A program made the position numbers and the translations under genes. A model generated the notes under the pieces. It was not told the origin of the DNA, did not search any database, and worked only from the letters and a program-made list of their open reading frames with translations. Of a DNA stretch of 64,000 nucleotides, positions 63,934-64,000 are shown in pieces (within the stretch, counting starts at the first letter, position 1; every line of letters begins with the position of its first letter). The stretch comes from Osmia lignaria lignaria (Eukaryota; Arthropoda; Insecta; Hymenoptera; Megachilidae): positions 13,614,692 to 13,678,691 of the forward strand of contig NC_135039.1 in NCBI RefSeq assembly GCF_051020975.1, read 5' to 3'.

Positions 63934-64000
63934 TGAAAGAAACTGGCGAAAAAGGGAGGTCGACTAGATTGAGCCGTGATTGAAAATTCTGCCCCCGGCG

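Larger units (their letters stand above)
45434..64000 (+). other. heph: Downstream heph intron (continues past window)
   Basis: Starts with the consensus donor GTAAGT. No further PTB exon was found; the expected FKG.../RRM1 exon must lie beyond 64000. No ratchet site as good as those at 12900 and 26061 was found here. Contents: GTGGGG element at 47.2 kb, the 325-bp array at 49.4-50.65 kb, TIR pair at 55.9 kb, TTAA-type ends at 58.8 kb, CpG-dense stretch 59.0-59.9 kb with a possible alternative first exon, minisatellite at 62.0 kb and a GAA repeat at the end. The stretches 45.5-47.2, 47.4-49.3, 50.7-54.3 and 56.1-58.8 kb show nothing I can name. Confidence 0.55.

Overview
The window reads as insect genomic DNA, most likely an aculeate hymenopteran and probably a bee. 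This is an inference from AT-rich sequence broken by short GC/CpG-rich patches, many short TTAA-flanked MITE-like repeats, and no long open reading frame. It is not bacterial: there are no operons, ribosome binding sites or long genes.

One gene is recognisable. A 105-nt exon at 45329-45433 (+) encodes a peptide that opens RGSDELLSQ and closes NNNDAKK. This is the N-terminal nuclear-localisation exon of the polypyrimidine-tract-binding protein family (PTBP1/PTBP2; hephaestus, heph, in insects). The rest of the window appears to be the two introns around it: at least 45.3 kb upstream and at least 18.5 kb downstream, both running off the window. Neither the preceding exon nor the following FKG.../RRM1 exon was found.

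The most interesting signal is in the upstream intron. At 12899/12900 and 26060/26061 there is a strong 3' splice site (CTAAC branch point, pyrimidine tract, CAG) fused directly to a 5' splice site (GTAAGC and GTGAGT). This is the layout of recursive-splicing ratchet points. Each is followed by a second good donor, 42 and 54 nt downstream, which defines a phase-0 microexon open in the frame of the heph exon. The two encoded peptides, VSIPYFQRGLISLL and VSVPEFQYARGTGASLTM, resemble each other with mainly synonymous differences at the start. The sites may therefore be both ratchet points and alternatively included microexons.

The introns are rich in repeats. Tandem arrays have periods of 150 bp (1291-1911), 189 bp (3101-4045), 39 bp with a hairpin core (8739-9060), 20 bp (21141-21236), 135 bp (31521-31926), 325 bp built as a dimer of about 162 bp (49357-50650), 10 bp (59571-59626) and a degenerate minisatellite (62004-62350). 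Dispersed elements include a TTAA-associated family with core GGCGGACCATGGAGAGAG (at least ten sites), a 95-bp foldback MITE, a large foldback at about 14.9-15.3 kb, and two copies of a GTGGGG...CCCCAC element, one carrying a nested insertion.

A short open exon with a good donor at 59757-59875 could be an internal alternative first exon of heph, but support is weak. No tRNA, rRNA, known microRNA, CRISPR array or intact transposase was seen. All calls come from reading the sequence by eye.
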